A stretch of 64,000 nucleotides of DNA. Origin: Phyllostachys edulis (taxonomy: Eukaryota; Streptophyta; Magnoliopsida; Poales; Poaceae). The notes beneath the pieces were generated by a model that did not search any database, was not told the origin of the DNA, and was given only the letters and a program-made list of their open reading frames with translations. The position numbers were made by a program, and so were the translations under genes. The DNA lies in NCBI GenBank assembly GCA_036346405.1, contig CM070562.1:109692999-109756998 (forward strand), written 5' to 3'. Below, one piece after another: positions 1 to 10,844 of this stretch; positions within the stretch are counted from its first letter, which is position 1, and every line of letters begins with the position of its first letter.

Positions 1-656
1 CCAATGCATCCTCTAAGTCCTAACACATCAAAGATAATATTGTAAGAACTAATTACAAACATAAATAAAATTCATCGAATAACGCACTAAATCACAGTGA
101 AATGTATATTTGTTATGAGTTAAGAATCCCTTCTCTTTGTCCAATTGGTCATGGCAGAGGCAAGTAGATCGTTGTGTGGTCAATGAATCCCACAACATTT
201 TTTGGGGAAAAATCATATATTAAAATATTATATAATGGTCCGAAGGAAGTGTAAAGCTTAAAAGTAACTGACCCTACTGAGCGTCCATGATAATTGACCC
301 CACTAGTAAAGAAGTCTGGATCCACCACTGTGAACTAGCATGACTTTACCAGAAAATTATTTAGCTTTTATCAATGCATTCCAATAATACAATCAAGCTC
401 TGATTAACCAGTTCTATTTACAATCTTAGTTCATTTAATTGTTGTCTTGTGTTCAATCATTTCACTTCATTTCAGCCAGCCATCATACATGTAAGTGACA
501 ATTTTCAATGAACTAAAAGGATAAAAATACATGATGTCACTCTGCATGAAGAGCAAGACTAATTATCCCTAAAATACATGATGTCACTCTGCATGAAGAG
601 CAAGACTAATTATCCCAAGCAACAAAGAAAGCATATTCTGCAGTTCAATGAATTAC
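1..656 (-). other. Intron or downstream part of the ABC1-kinase gene; no exon recognised
   Basis: Exon 11 of the kinase gene ends at 657 with a good donor (ATG followed by GTAATT on the minus strand), so the gene must continue leftwards. I saw no further family-like coding stretch here. The region is AT-rich and contains only the 47-bp tandem duplication listed separately. The last exons probably lie outside the window. Confidence 0.5.
524..616. repeat. 47-bp tandem duplication, two nearly identical copies
   Basis: Copies lie at 524-570 and 571-616 and share the core ATGATGTCACTCTGCATGAA at a 47-bp period. They are essentially identical, so the duplication is recent. It lies in non-coding sequence just 3' of the last recognisable kinase exon. 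Confidence 0.9.
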
Positions 657-3600
657 CATTGTTACTCGGCGTAGATTAGTTCTTGGTGGAACAACATCCA
701 TTTCAGTCAAATCATAAACAAGGGAAGCCCAATCTCCATTTACTATGTGCACGATGCTTGCAAGCATAGCACGCTGATGTTTCTTCTCCATCATACAAAG
801 CAAACCAAAATCAAGAAACCTAACATATTCAGGAAAATGTTATGATAGCTCAACAAATATCACAAAAGCTTCGTGTCCACTATTATTCCACTGAAAGAAT
901 TAAATATCTTATATGAAGCCATACATCAGCCTATCTGGCATGTGAGTATATGATTCTACCAATTCTTGTAAGAACTAATAAGTCATTTACTTGTAGGGCA
1001 TGCATCAGAAGATGAATTGCCACTTACCCAACACGACCTTCAGGTGTATAACGCAAGTTCCCGGGATGAGGATCAGCATGCAACAAGCCTGTCTCAAGGA
1101 GCTGCACTAATGATGCCTCGACACCTTTATTGACCTTATTATCAGAGTATTTAACAAAATGTTAAACATATTGCTCAGCAAGCTCAAACTGATTCTTGAA
1201 ATGTACAAATTGTTGGTAAACCCTTTATACTACTAGCACAACAGGCAGAAAAAAAAATACCCTTCAAGATTCAAGAGATAGATATTTTAAGTTCCATGAT
1301 TCTCAAACAAGCACAAGATGGTGCAGAACTACCTAATGTCCTAAATTGCAACTTCTAAGTGATAAAGAAGCCATTTCCATTTCCCAATAAACACAACTTC
1401 AATTCCAAATATATGCTACCAGGAAGTACTGGTTCGTTGGTAATAAATTTATTTATCGCACCCATCTTTTGTCAGATGAGATCACTAATTAAGGAATTGT
1501 TTATCAAAGCTATTAATACATACCAGGTCAAGAAGGCGGCCTTTTGCTTCCAACTTCTGCTTCTCTGACGATTCAGTAATTTCATCAGAAATTCCTTTAG
1601 ACAAAGAAAGCAACTCCTTGGGGTTTTCACCAGCCACCCACTCCATTGTCAAAACCCTCTTCCTAGTAAGTTGTTTGAGAACCTTCGGAACCAGCATAAA
1701 TGAATATCTGGAATGAAATTCCTGCAAGAGTAGTGAAAATCATGAGCTAAAACAAAACCAAGACTGGACATATGTTAGTAAAACATGGGTGGGATACAAG
1801 ACCAAAGAAGCACCAGGAATTTGGTGGCATTAGCAGCTTCAATATTGTAGTCCAACTCGCCAACAAAACCTCTACCCAATTCATCAGCATAGAGGGAAAT
1901 GTTGCTTTTTCGCTTTGCTACCTTCCTCACGAAAGCAAGCTGCAACAAATGGTAAAAAGTAAACAACTGAATAGAAAATGCATCACAAGAATAAGGCAGT
2001 AAACCCTAGCCTAGAGTGGAATACCACAAATACCCTTAATACCCCTCCCCCCCAAAGCAAGGTATATGCAATAGCATTGCATTTGAAAGGGTTGACACTG
2101 CAATAGGGAAAATCCAAAGTCCGAGTTTTGGTAATATCGTCGTAGCATGCAGCTCTTGAAAAATATGTCGAGTATCAAAAGATCTCTCATCCGTCCGAGG
2201 TCATGCGACAGCCCGAAAGCACAAGGTGCAAGGACTGAGAAAGTAGATGCAAGCGGAAGCAAAGTCGACCGCGACAACACAACGAAGAAGATGATGAAAC
2301 AGACAGAAATAGAGAGATCAGTCAAATCAAGCCGAAGGGGAATGGATAGAAGCATGGCGACGCAGATCAAAGCCCGAGACAGCAGTGGCGCAGCGCACAA
2401 GAAGCGCAGCGGCCTTAGAAACTCGGGGCGACGGCGCAGAGAGAAGCGGTGGCATCATAACAACTTCTACGATCTGCAACGGCTCAGAGAGGAGCGGCGG
2501 CTGCGGCTATGCGAAAAGGAGACGAAGAGAGCCACACTCGATCCAAGAGGACAAACCGTGGCTAGCAAAGCAATCAGCTGACTGACAAGGAAATTTGTGG
2601 ACTCGCACGGCTTAGACGAACTCAATGATAGAGTGTTACGGACTTGGATGGACTCAAAAGGGAAAAAGGACTTAAAGGAGCAGCAGATACTAGCAGCAGT
2701 ACTCTTTAAGAGCGGAAGAAGTTGTAAGAAGCTAGAGCCAGAGAAGCCGAAGCCCAGCTGTATCAAGAGGAGAAGCTGAAGCCAGAGCCGGAGAAGCCGA
2801 AGCTAGCTGTACCTAGAGGAGAAGTGGAAGCCAAAGCCAGAGAAGCCGAAGCTGGAGCCGGTGAAGCCGGAGCGGCTCCGGCCAAATCTGGTTATAAACC
2901 AGATCATCCACTCTTCCTCTCTTCTTCCCTTCTAGTAGACTTCCCTCCTCCCCTCTTCTCCCTCCGGTCGGCTCGGTGACGCGGCCGAGGAGCAGAGCCA
3001 AGCCGGGCGGGACACGGGCGCCGAGGTTTGGCAAGACAAGACCTGGCGGGCGGCGGCCGTGTGCCAGGGCGCCGATCGTCAAGCGCAAGGGCGGCGGTCG
3101 AAGTCAGTATGATGGACGACGCGAGGCCGTATGGCGAGACCCGACAATGGCGACGATGCAAAGACAAATGGCGGCTCGATCCGGCTGCGGGATGGCTCGG
3201 AAGCAGCCGGCGGCGCTTTGGTCCGGGCCGGATCCGGAGTAGGAGAGGGGTGGCGGCTCTCGTGAGCTAGCTCCTGAGGCGGTGGTGCCTCAGTCTGGGC
3301 CGGATCCGGAGCAGGCCAAGGAGCGCAAAGCCGACACCTCGAGGCAGGGTTGTTGACGGCGGATGGATCCTGGAGAGTCGACGCCGACGACGGCCGGATC
3401 CAGGCGAGGCAACGCTGGGTAGCACCTCGAGGCAGGGCCGACGGCCGGATCCAGGCAAGGCAACGCTGGGCGGCACCTTGAGGCAGGGACGTTGTCGGCA
3501 TGTTGCTTGTTGTGCTGCTGGTTCTACTAAAAGAAAAGACTACGACTAGAAGGAGGCCGCCCCTGAGTGGAGATTGCTCCTCCCAGGGCAACGACAGCGG

Positions 3601-6068
3601 AGGACGAGCAGAGGTTAGGAGAGAACCTAGTGCTCTGATACCATGTTAGATGAAGAGGGAGAGTGCAAATGTGAATGGTTGGTTGTATTGCAATAGCCCA
3701 AGAGGCAATATATAATATAAGGACATACACAAGAGTAAACCCTAGATTAGATTGTAATACCAAAAATACCCTTAACAATTGGTTCACCAAACAAAGAGCA
3801 AAAGGAAGTTCAAGAACAGGGAAGCTAAACAGTAAACACACATTTACTATCCATATAGCAAGAAACTATTGTGTAGTGTTTCTTGGGTCAGGACAGGTTC
3901 CAATAGTTACACTATCACTCTAAAGTTGCAGTATTTGGAAAAAGTAAAGCTTGTTGAAAATTACCATGAAGAGGCCAATGCAAACAATAAAATCACACAT
4001 AGCATAGCATTTAAGGAACGGTAGAATAAAAGCACCAACAACTATGTTGATGCTCAGGACCATATGATGAGACAGGCAAAGGGTGTCACAAGCACAACAA
4101 AAATCACTTGAAGACCAAAGATCTTGTAGATTCAATGCAGAGATAGGACCATGTTTTAGTAATTGAAAATTTACAGACCCCAAGACGTAGAATATAGATG
4201 TCCCTCAATACAGGCGGAAGAAGATTCGGCCGCTGAACCTTTATGGCCACAAGAGCACCATCAACTGTACGTCCCTGATAAACCTGAAGTAAAACAAGCG
4301 AGAGTTCATTTAGCATAATAGTTAAATTTTATGGACATGATACCCAAAAAAAAGAGAACAAGAATACATCAGCAACTTCAAACAACTTGTAGGATAGTAG
4401 ATGCAGGGGGGAAGCTCTTGAAGAAACAATTACCTGTCCAAAGGAAGCTGCGGCAACAGGCTCATCAGAAATGTAACTGAAAACCTGCGATGCAGGGCAC
4501 TTAAATTCTCCCTCAATGATCTTCACTGCATCCTCTCTTGGGAAAGGAGGAACTCTTTCATGTAACTCGGCGAGTGCCTAAAATTGAAGAGCTATGGCCA
4601 GTTAATTTCCAGTGAAAGAATACGTGTACTATTTAACTGTCAAGCAAATGCTTGTTAAGAAGATGAAGCAATGAAAATGCAGAAATGTGGTGGTATCCTG
4701 TAGTAATTTTACCTAACCTCAGAAATCTCCGAGCCTATGATATCAGGCCTCGTTGATAGTGATTGTCCAACTGCATACATAAGATAGACATGTCAAGAGC
4801 AACCCGAGCCAGGTGGTCACTACCATTGCTTAAAGCTATCAAACATGCATACCATACCTTTAACAAAAGTAGGCCCAAGGTCAAGAAACGTCTCCTTGAG
4901 AAGCTGGCCAACCATGTATTGCGAAGCATTGAAACGCTTGCTGCTGATGCTACTGTTGTTGGTAGCATCTGTGATCAAGTTGACTCTTTTAGAAATTTGC
5001 ATCTTTACCGCAGCTGAGACAAATGCGAAGAGTATCTACAGAGTAGATATGCATATCACATCGACCCATTAGATAGATCAGCGGAAGCAAGTAAAGCTTA
5101 GTAAAAGCAAAGAGGGGGCTCAACTGTAGCTTACCTGAAAGGTGCGAAATGCGAGGATATGAGGACGCGAGGCGAAGTACTGAGCGAGGAGATCGGGATC
5201 GTAATGCTGGGGCAGAGGAGTGGTGAGAATGGCCGAGTAGTAGTTGATGTACAACTTGAGGGCTTCCAGATCGGCCATCATCAGCTCCATACAAGACAGC
5301 CCTACCAAAAATCAGAAACTAAGTTAACAATGTGATCACTGAAGCTTAATTCATATCTAATCTCGCTGCGTAGCGTGAGGAACCTGGTGGGTAGGAGAGG
5401 GGAGGGAAGGCCGGGGATTGAAGCATCTGCTGCTGCTGCTCTTGCTGCTGTAACTGGGGTTTGGGTTTAGATCTTTGTTGAGATTGAGGTTGCTGCTCGC
5501 TTCCGAGGAATCGGAGCGCTAAATTGTGCCGTGAGTGGCCGATGTACAGCTTGAGGGCTTGGAAATCAGCCATCATCAGGTCCACGCAAGACAACCCTAC
5601 CAAAATTGGGAGAAATGTGGTCAGCAACAAGGCAGTGTGGGCTTAATTGAGATGTGCTCTCCCCGCCGGTGAGGAACCTGGCGGATAGGATGGGGGAGGG
5701 AAAGCTGGGGCATGACGAGGCGCCTCCTCCTCCTCCTCCTGCTGCTGCTGTGCAGGCTTAGGTTTCGGCTGCTTCCGCTGCTGCTTCTTCTCGAGGAAGC
5801 GGAGCCAGAAGATGTTGTGGAGCGGGCCGCCGGCGGCGGCCTGGAGGAACTCGCCGTCGCGGCGGAGCACGCCCAGCACCTGGTCCAGGGCTCCACCCCC
5901 TCCTCCTCGCCTCCCATTTCCGCCCGACTGCCGCGGCTGGTGCGGCAAGCTTTGTTTGTTCCTGCCCCACCACGACCGCTGCTGCCGCGGCGTCCACTTG
6001 TCGTTGCCGCCGCCGCCGTCCCTCATGACGCAGACGGGCAGCACGGCGGGCCGCACCAGCGCCGCCAT
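657..6068 (-). CDS. ABC1/ADCK (AarF, UbiB-type) atypical protein kinase, 3' end outside window
   Basis: Member of the ABC1K family of atypical kinases; plant members act mostly in plastids (plastoglobules) or mitochondria and influence prenylquinone metabolism. Eleven exons were read on the minus strand: 6068-5678, 5596-5384, 5301-5135, 5035-4858, 4770-4718, 4577-4434, 4283-4179, 1939-1814, 1721-1524, 1134-1028 and 819-657. All junctions keep frame (615 codons in the window). Family motifs appear in order: KVGQ (about 316-319), the alanine-rich loop AAAS (376-379), VAIK (Lys ~397), ELDY, MEWVAGENP, HADPHPGN (544-551) and DFG (564-566), so the enzyme looks catalytically complete. The N-terminus (MAALVRPAVLP, Arg-rich, few acidic residues) is compatible with an organelle transit peptide. 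Exon 1 encodes Gln/Glu runs. Oddities: exon 2 is a partial duplicate of exons 1 and 3, and the 2.2-kb intron between exons 7 and 8 holds a retroelement. The exact subfamily is uncertain. Confidence 0.9.
1997..3777 (-). mobile_element. Short-LTR, TRIM-like or deleted copia-type retroelement inside the kinase intron
   Basis: Oriented on the minus strand. The right copy of the LTR is about 134 bp (3644-3777, TGTTAG...TTAACA). Beside it at 3631-3643 is TGCTCTGATACCA, the complement of the usual initiator-Met-tRNA primer site of copia elements. The left LTR is only a remnant (about 1997-2041, sharing TAAACCCTAG and AATACCCTTAA with the right copy), next to a C-rich tract at 2042-2053 that is the polypurine tract read in reverse. 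The interior has no recognisable gag or pol. It holds a Lys/Pro/Glu-codon repeat zone (about 2735-2885), a TATA-like TTATAAA followed by pyrimidine-rich sequence (2890-2960), and a 51-bp tandem repeat (about 3391-3490, core ACGGCCGGATCCAGGC). No target duplication was found, in line with loss of the left end. Confidence 0.65.
5301..5678 (-). repeat. ~295-bp in-frame tandem duplication that created kinase exon 2
   Basis: Exon 2 begins like exon 3 (GLSCVDLMMADFQALKLYI against GLSCMELMMADLEALKLYI) and ends like exon 1 (PAFPPLSYPPG against PAFPPPSYPPG). The exon 1 to exon 2 donors are 294 bp apart and the exon 2 to exon 3 acceptors are 295 bp apart. The two introns are of nearly equal size (81 and 82 bp). 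This is the signature of one tandem duplication running from within exon 1 across the intron into the next exon. Exon 2 is 213 bp, phase 1-1, so inclusion or skipping keeps the frame. Confidence 0.8.
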
Positions 6069-6421
6069 TGCTCGGCCCCAGATTTCAGAAGCTTCTAGGA
6101 GAAGGAGAGCGCGAGCGGGGGCATGGTGGTGGTGGACTGATGGTGGTACCCTGGTACGGCGGCATAAGTGTGCAAGAGACGACTGACTACTGGTCACGCA
6201 CCGCGCACGTCATCAGCTCAGCGCCCGTCCGTCTACACAGAAACGGCAAACGAACAAGAACAACTCGCCAATCCGCTTGGGAATCATCGCTTGTCGCTGC
6301 AGGCCCAAGGCTCGGCCCAACAAAGCAAAATAGATTGCCCCCGGTGGGCCCACAGCTACAGACTCTGCACGGTTGGGTCATGTATTCTCCAACGTCCAGC
6401 CCAATAACAAGGCTGGTTTAG

Positions 6422-6527
6422 GACAGCATAATTGCTACATCCATACAGTATGATTAGGATCATCGTAGATATACGACAGCATAATTGCTACATCCATACA
6501 GTATGATTAGGATCATCGTAGATATAC
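6422..6527. repeat. Perfect 53-bp tandem duplication
   Basis: Two identical 53-bp copies (6422-6474, 6475-6527) containing GCTACATCCATACAGTATG. They lie between the kinase start (6068) and the DCP2 stop (6830). Perfect identity suggests a recent event or good material for length polymorphism. The rest of 6069-6829 shows no gene. Confidence 0.95.
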
Positions 6528-6829
6528 AGCAACAAGAATTTTAATTTCATCATAATGCACAAGAATCCTTACTGCATTGAGCAGTGTTACCATCAGAACA
6601 ACATTTCAGACATATCATCCAAAGGTCCACGAAGAACAGCAGGAACTCATGCGTGCCAAAGAGAAGGATATTATCACAAGAAAGATGGGACCATTTGTTG
6701 CGTTCACGATTACAGGTACTACCAGCGTCCAGCAAACGAAAAGGCGTATATCCTCGCAAAGTTAACAACCAACCAGTAAACCACACTTCCATAGTCTATA
6801 CATACACGAGTTGATGCTTTGTCAGTCTC

Positions 6830-9800
6830 CTATGTACGTAAAAAGGAAGCTTCCATGGACTGTAGGATACTTGCGGTATCAAACCTGAAGTTTCTGAAGC
6901 TTCTACCAGGGCGGTTGTCAACATGTTGTGGGTCAGATCCTGCTCTAGTGATAACAGGGTTCTCAACAGGTGCAACGCCACTCGAGGAATTCTCCGGTCT
7001 CCACACGGTACCTGCGAAATGATGTGTTACCATAGATGTTATCACAACCATATAGGAAAATAATGCATGTTCCACCAGGTACACCATGGGTATCTCTAAT
7101 TCTCTATACACTAAGCACTAAAAGTTGCTCGTAAAGACGATCGTGACTATGTCGGACTCGATTCTGTTTTATTTATGTACTAGCTGATATTTGGTTCGCT
7201 TCAGAAAGAAGAACTCAGTGGATTGACTTTTGAGAGCAGAACTTGGTAGCTTTGAAGTAAAACTGTTAACGCGAAATTGGTTTGCGATTATTCAAGAACA
7301 TTTTTTTCATCCTGACCACAATGGGCAGAAGAGGGGGTAGAATAAACCTCTAGCAGATGTATCTGACTTCTGATACAGTGGGGGAGGATGTGTGGCTATC
7401 CAAGCTTTTAGCCCCCTGGAAAAAGAAGCAAAACAGTAAGGCACCAAATAATGCAGAACCAACAAATGTACAGAGAGATTAAGAAACAGAACCGAAAAAT
7501 CATGTAAATATTTTGACAACTACCACGGTGCTAATGCCCATAACAACATCTGCACAAAGAAATAATATAAAATGTGGGTAAAAAAGATACTGACGTCAAA
7601 AATGGTGCAACCATATAGAGCTTAAGCCCATTCACTCCACGAGATATTGCATCATCACTAGCAGGTAGGAGATCATCAATTCTGTGCCACGAGATCTCCT
7701 GTCAAATTCGCAAAGGGCCATAGCTTAGCGTTGGTCATTTCACTTTAATAAAACAAAAAAAGATTACAAAAGAAACGAGAATAGTAAAGGAAAACCAACA
7801 GTGCAAACAACAATAGCTTCAAATTTAAAGCAGACACAAAAAAGTAGTGAACACAAAGTTACAGCAAATAGAATTGGGGATAATAACAAGAAATTGCGAG
7901 CAGTTTGCAGACCAGAATAAATAAGAAAGTGCTACAGTTGCAAGCAAAGATATGTGACTGCAAACCACAAAAATAAGAGCATGTAGTCATTCAGCCCTTA
8001 GAATAATACTAACATGATTACATAATGCCACAACACTACTCTTCTCATCTGGGTTGCAATCTTGCACCAGGGTTTAAAGAACCGGTCCGGAGCACTTTCC
8101 CGGTTGCTGGCCGGGGAAAACAGTAACCAGCAACCTGGATGAAATTCGCTTAGATTTGATTAAAAACCAGTCAAAATTTGAAATTTAGAATTTGAATTTG
8201 CAAAAACCGGAAAAACCGGCCGGGATTTTGTATCCCGGACCCCGGACAGTGACCGGTAACCGGCCGGGTTTTTTTTCCTGTCTTGCACAACATTGTGATC
8301 ATTATATAGTATCATCTTTAGTACAACATGTTATTCAGAAAGTAGAAATCCTTTCCTACGTACTAAACAAACATGAAAGTTTTATGGGTCAAGCAACCAT
8401 GTCATATCATACCATTTCCTTTTTCTTTTTGAGATACCAAGCCTGAGCTTTGAACAAAATCTCTTCATAGCATGTTTAGATATAATCAAGCAGAACAGCA
8501 ATGAAAAGGTATAAAAGCAAAAATGGCATTTTACCCAATAGAAAGATGAGAAAAGACTTTGAAAATTTGCATACACTGATCTCCTTCTTAGTTTGAGGTG
8601 CAAAAACAGTATCTTCCTTAACACCAGTTATGATATAGAGCCGAACTCTTTGTTGTCCAATCGAAACTTCAATGTAATCATCCATTTTCAAAAGCTTAGA
8701 AACATCACACCCAGTTTCCTCCAGAACCTGCGTTGTTATGCAAATAAATGTCACTTAAAGACAATTAGTTATGTAATGAACAAGGAGAAGTGCAAACTGC
8801 AAAATATGGACAAGACGAGCTCCAAATTATACAAAAGCTGAACTATGATCGCCTGCAGATCTTCAAGTAATTTATGCAGAGAGCTAATGGGCAACACAAC
8901 TAACTGATGCTAAATTGTTTCATTCTCTTTTTAAAAAAATGAGGCGGACCACTAGGGTGCTTGACACTCCCACTTAGCAAAGAACTCTTTGTAAAATACA
9001 ACCTAACCTATCCTTAAAATATACATCTAAGAAGGAAATAATAGCTCTAACATAGTACCTTTAACTTTCATTGTGTACAATGCTACAAACTGGAGATTCA
9101 CTTGTTATATTTGACACTGCTATATCTTGCCAAAAAAGGAAAATAACTCCAACAGCAATGTCGTTCATTGTTAGAGGGAATATTAGAATGGCCTAAGGAG
9201 ACACCCATATGCAATAGAGAAAATATGCAGATGTTGATTTAAGATTAACAATGAGAAGTGTTGGGGTGTGGTAGAATATCTAGAGCTTTGAAATTTGCAT
9301 TGTAGAAAGCTGATCTGTAAATTTAAACAACCAATCAAGGACTACGATTGTTCAGCGAACCAGATAAATGACTGTTCAGCAATATCTAAGAACATCATTG
9401 TTTTGCTACAAGTGCAATACGCTCAATGTAAACTGCAAAGCACAACATGGATCCAGCCCAGAAGTTTACTTCTCTAACAGCACAGGTATGATCTTCTTCA
9501 TCTTTGCTCCTCTTTCCACGAGGAAAGCTCCAACTGGCGCTAGACTTCCATCCCTTCACAAGTAAGGACTGCAGAGAAGGGGAAAAGTGAACGACCTTGA
9601 GATACGACAAAATTCCTGAGCAAATTGAAGGCTACAAGGGTCAACGCTGGAAATTTATGTTCAGTGCATAACAGAGTGTGAAATTGTATGTATTGAGAAT
9701 TGAGGCAACTATGTGATAGACCATCTATAAGAGACTATCAGTGAAAATAGCACACAATAGAATTTAAGTTGCAATTTTTCCAAGCAGGGTAGTTGGTTTA

Positions 9801-10508
9801 AGACATGCTTATTTTCAATCTTTAGTACAGCAATATGTTGCTGTTGCAACCTAGCAGTCCCACTCCAAATTCCTAAACCTCAATTAGGCAGCAACAGCAA
9901 GTAATATGGTCTAGGATCAGTGGAAAAAAAGAATAAATTACCCTCTCATAGGTGTCATCGAGGATGATGGCGCCGGAGACGGGGACGCGGAACTTGTAGT
10001 GGGTGAAATCCCTGTAGATTTGGTCTAGGTGCGCGAGGTAGGGCATGAGAGCAGCACAGTTATGGAACACTACACACACAGCGACGGTGACGGCGAGTTA
10101 GCAATCAAACAATGATGGCACCAAGAATTGGATGCGGTTTAGGGCTCTAATGCACACACTGAGAGAGAGATTGAGAGGGAAAGGAAGAAGCAAGCTTACT
10201 GAGGGAGGTGAAGTCCTTGAAGGAGAGGGACTTGAGGGAGGGGTTGTGCTCGACGGAGTTGTCCTCGTAGAACCAGTGCGCCTGCTCCAGCAGGAACAGG
10301 ATCCGCTCGAACGACTCCAAGTCTTCCTTGGGCACGTTCAGCACGAAGCGGCTGCGATTCGATTTGGTTTGATCTGAGCCAAGCCATGAACTTGCGAAGA
10401 TGGGGATTGGAGGTTAGGGTCGGGCTACCTGCAGAGATCGTCGAGCAGCTCCTGCGGAGGCAGCTGCCCCCTCGATGACGATCGGTTCAGTCCGCCGCCG
10501 CCCGCCAT
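6830..10508 (-). CDS. DCP2: mRNA-decapping enzyme subunit 2 (Nudix hydrolase)
   Basis: Catalytic subunit of the decapping holoenzyme: it removes the 5' cap of deadenylated mRNAs, releasing m7GDP, with DCP1 and VCS/EDC4 in cytoplasmic P-bodies. Eight exons: 10508-10429, 10351-10200, 10069-9942, 9568-9470, 8727-8575, 7698-7595, 7415-7348 and 7011-6830, all in frame, about 321 residues. The N-terminal regulatory region (box A) is seen in PQELLDDLCSRFVLNVPKED and in the FERILFLLEQAHWFYEDN segment. The Nudix box spans about 138-160 (GKRSKDEEDHTC, then AVREVLEETG) with the metal-binding pair Glu156-Glu157 intact. Box B-type sequence (EISWHRIDDLLP) follows. The C-terminus has the plant-type RSFRNFRFD motif. 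The start ATG at 10508 follows a GC-rich leader and precedes the conserved box A. It diverges from the GNAT gene. A hAT MITE sits in intron 5. Confidence 0.95.
8068..8280. mobile_element. 213-bp hAT-type MITE in DCP2 intron 5
   Basis: Bounded by an exact 8-bp target duplication TCTTGCAC (8060-8067 and 8281-8288). The ends are CAGGGTTTAAAG and, on the opposite strand, CAGGAAAAAAAACC. Both terminal regions are rich in CCGG and AACCGG motifs. The 8-bp duplication and CAGG ends are typical of hAT. It has no coding capacity. A relative lies at 40632-40893. Confidence 0.9.
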
Positions 10509-10844
10509 CGCCATCCACCGACCGCCGCGCCCACTCGCACTCGGCCACCCCTCCTCTCTCTCCCGTCTCCCTACAGGAACTAGCAGCGCATCGCAGCGCA
10601 GCAAAGGCCGGAATGAGGAGAAGAAGCACTCGACTACTCGAGTGGAAAAGGCGTATAAAGAAGCTTTACGTAAACCAACTACTAAGACGTATATTTAAAT
10701 TATGTAAACTACGAAAGGAGACGGCATTGTGCAATTTACGTAAAGTGGCCAATGAAGGCTTGTCCAGACGCGGTTGCGCAGATTAAAAATCGGTGGGGAC
10801 TGGAGGCAGCGGAGGAGCCAAGGCGGAGGTCGGAGGAGGAGGCC
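10509..10844. promoter_or_regulatory. Divergent promoter region shared by DCP2 and the GNAT gene
   Basis: The start codons of DCP2 (minus) and GNAT (plus) are only 336 bp apart. The interval holds two identical 10-bp palindromes TTTACGTAAA at 10665-10674 and 10735-10744, 70 bp apart. Their ACGT/TTACGTAA core is the kind of site bound by plant bZIP or NAC factors. No convincing TATA box was placed. That these sites control either gene is an inference. Confidence 0.5.
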
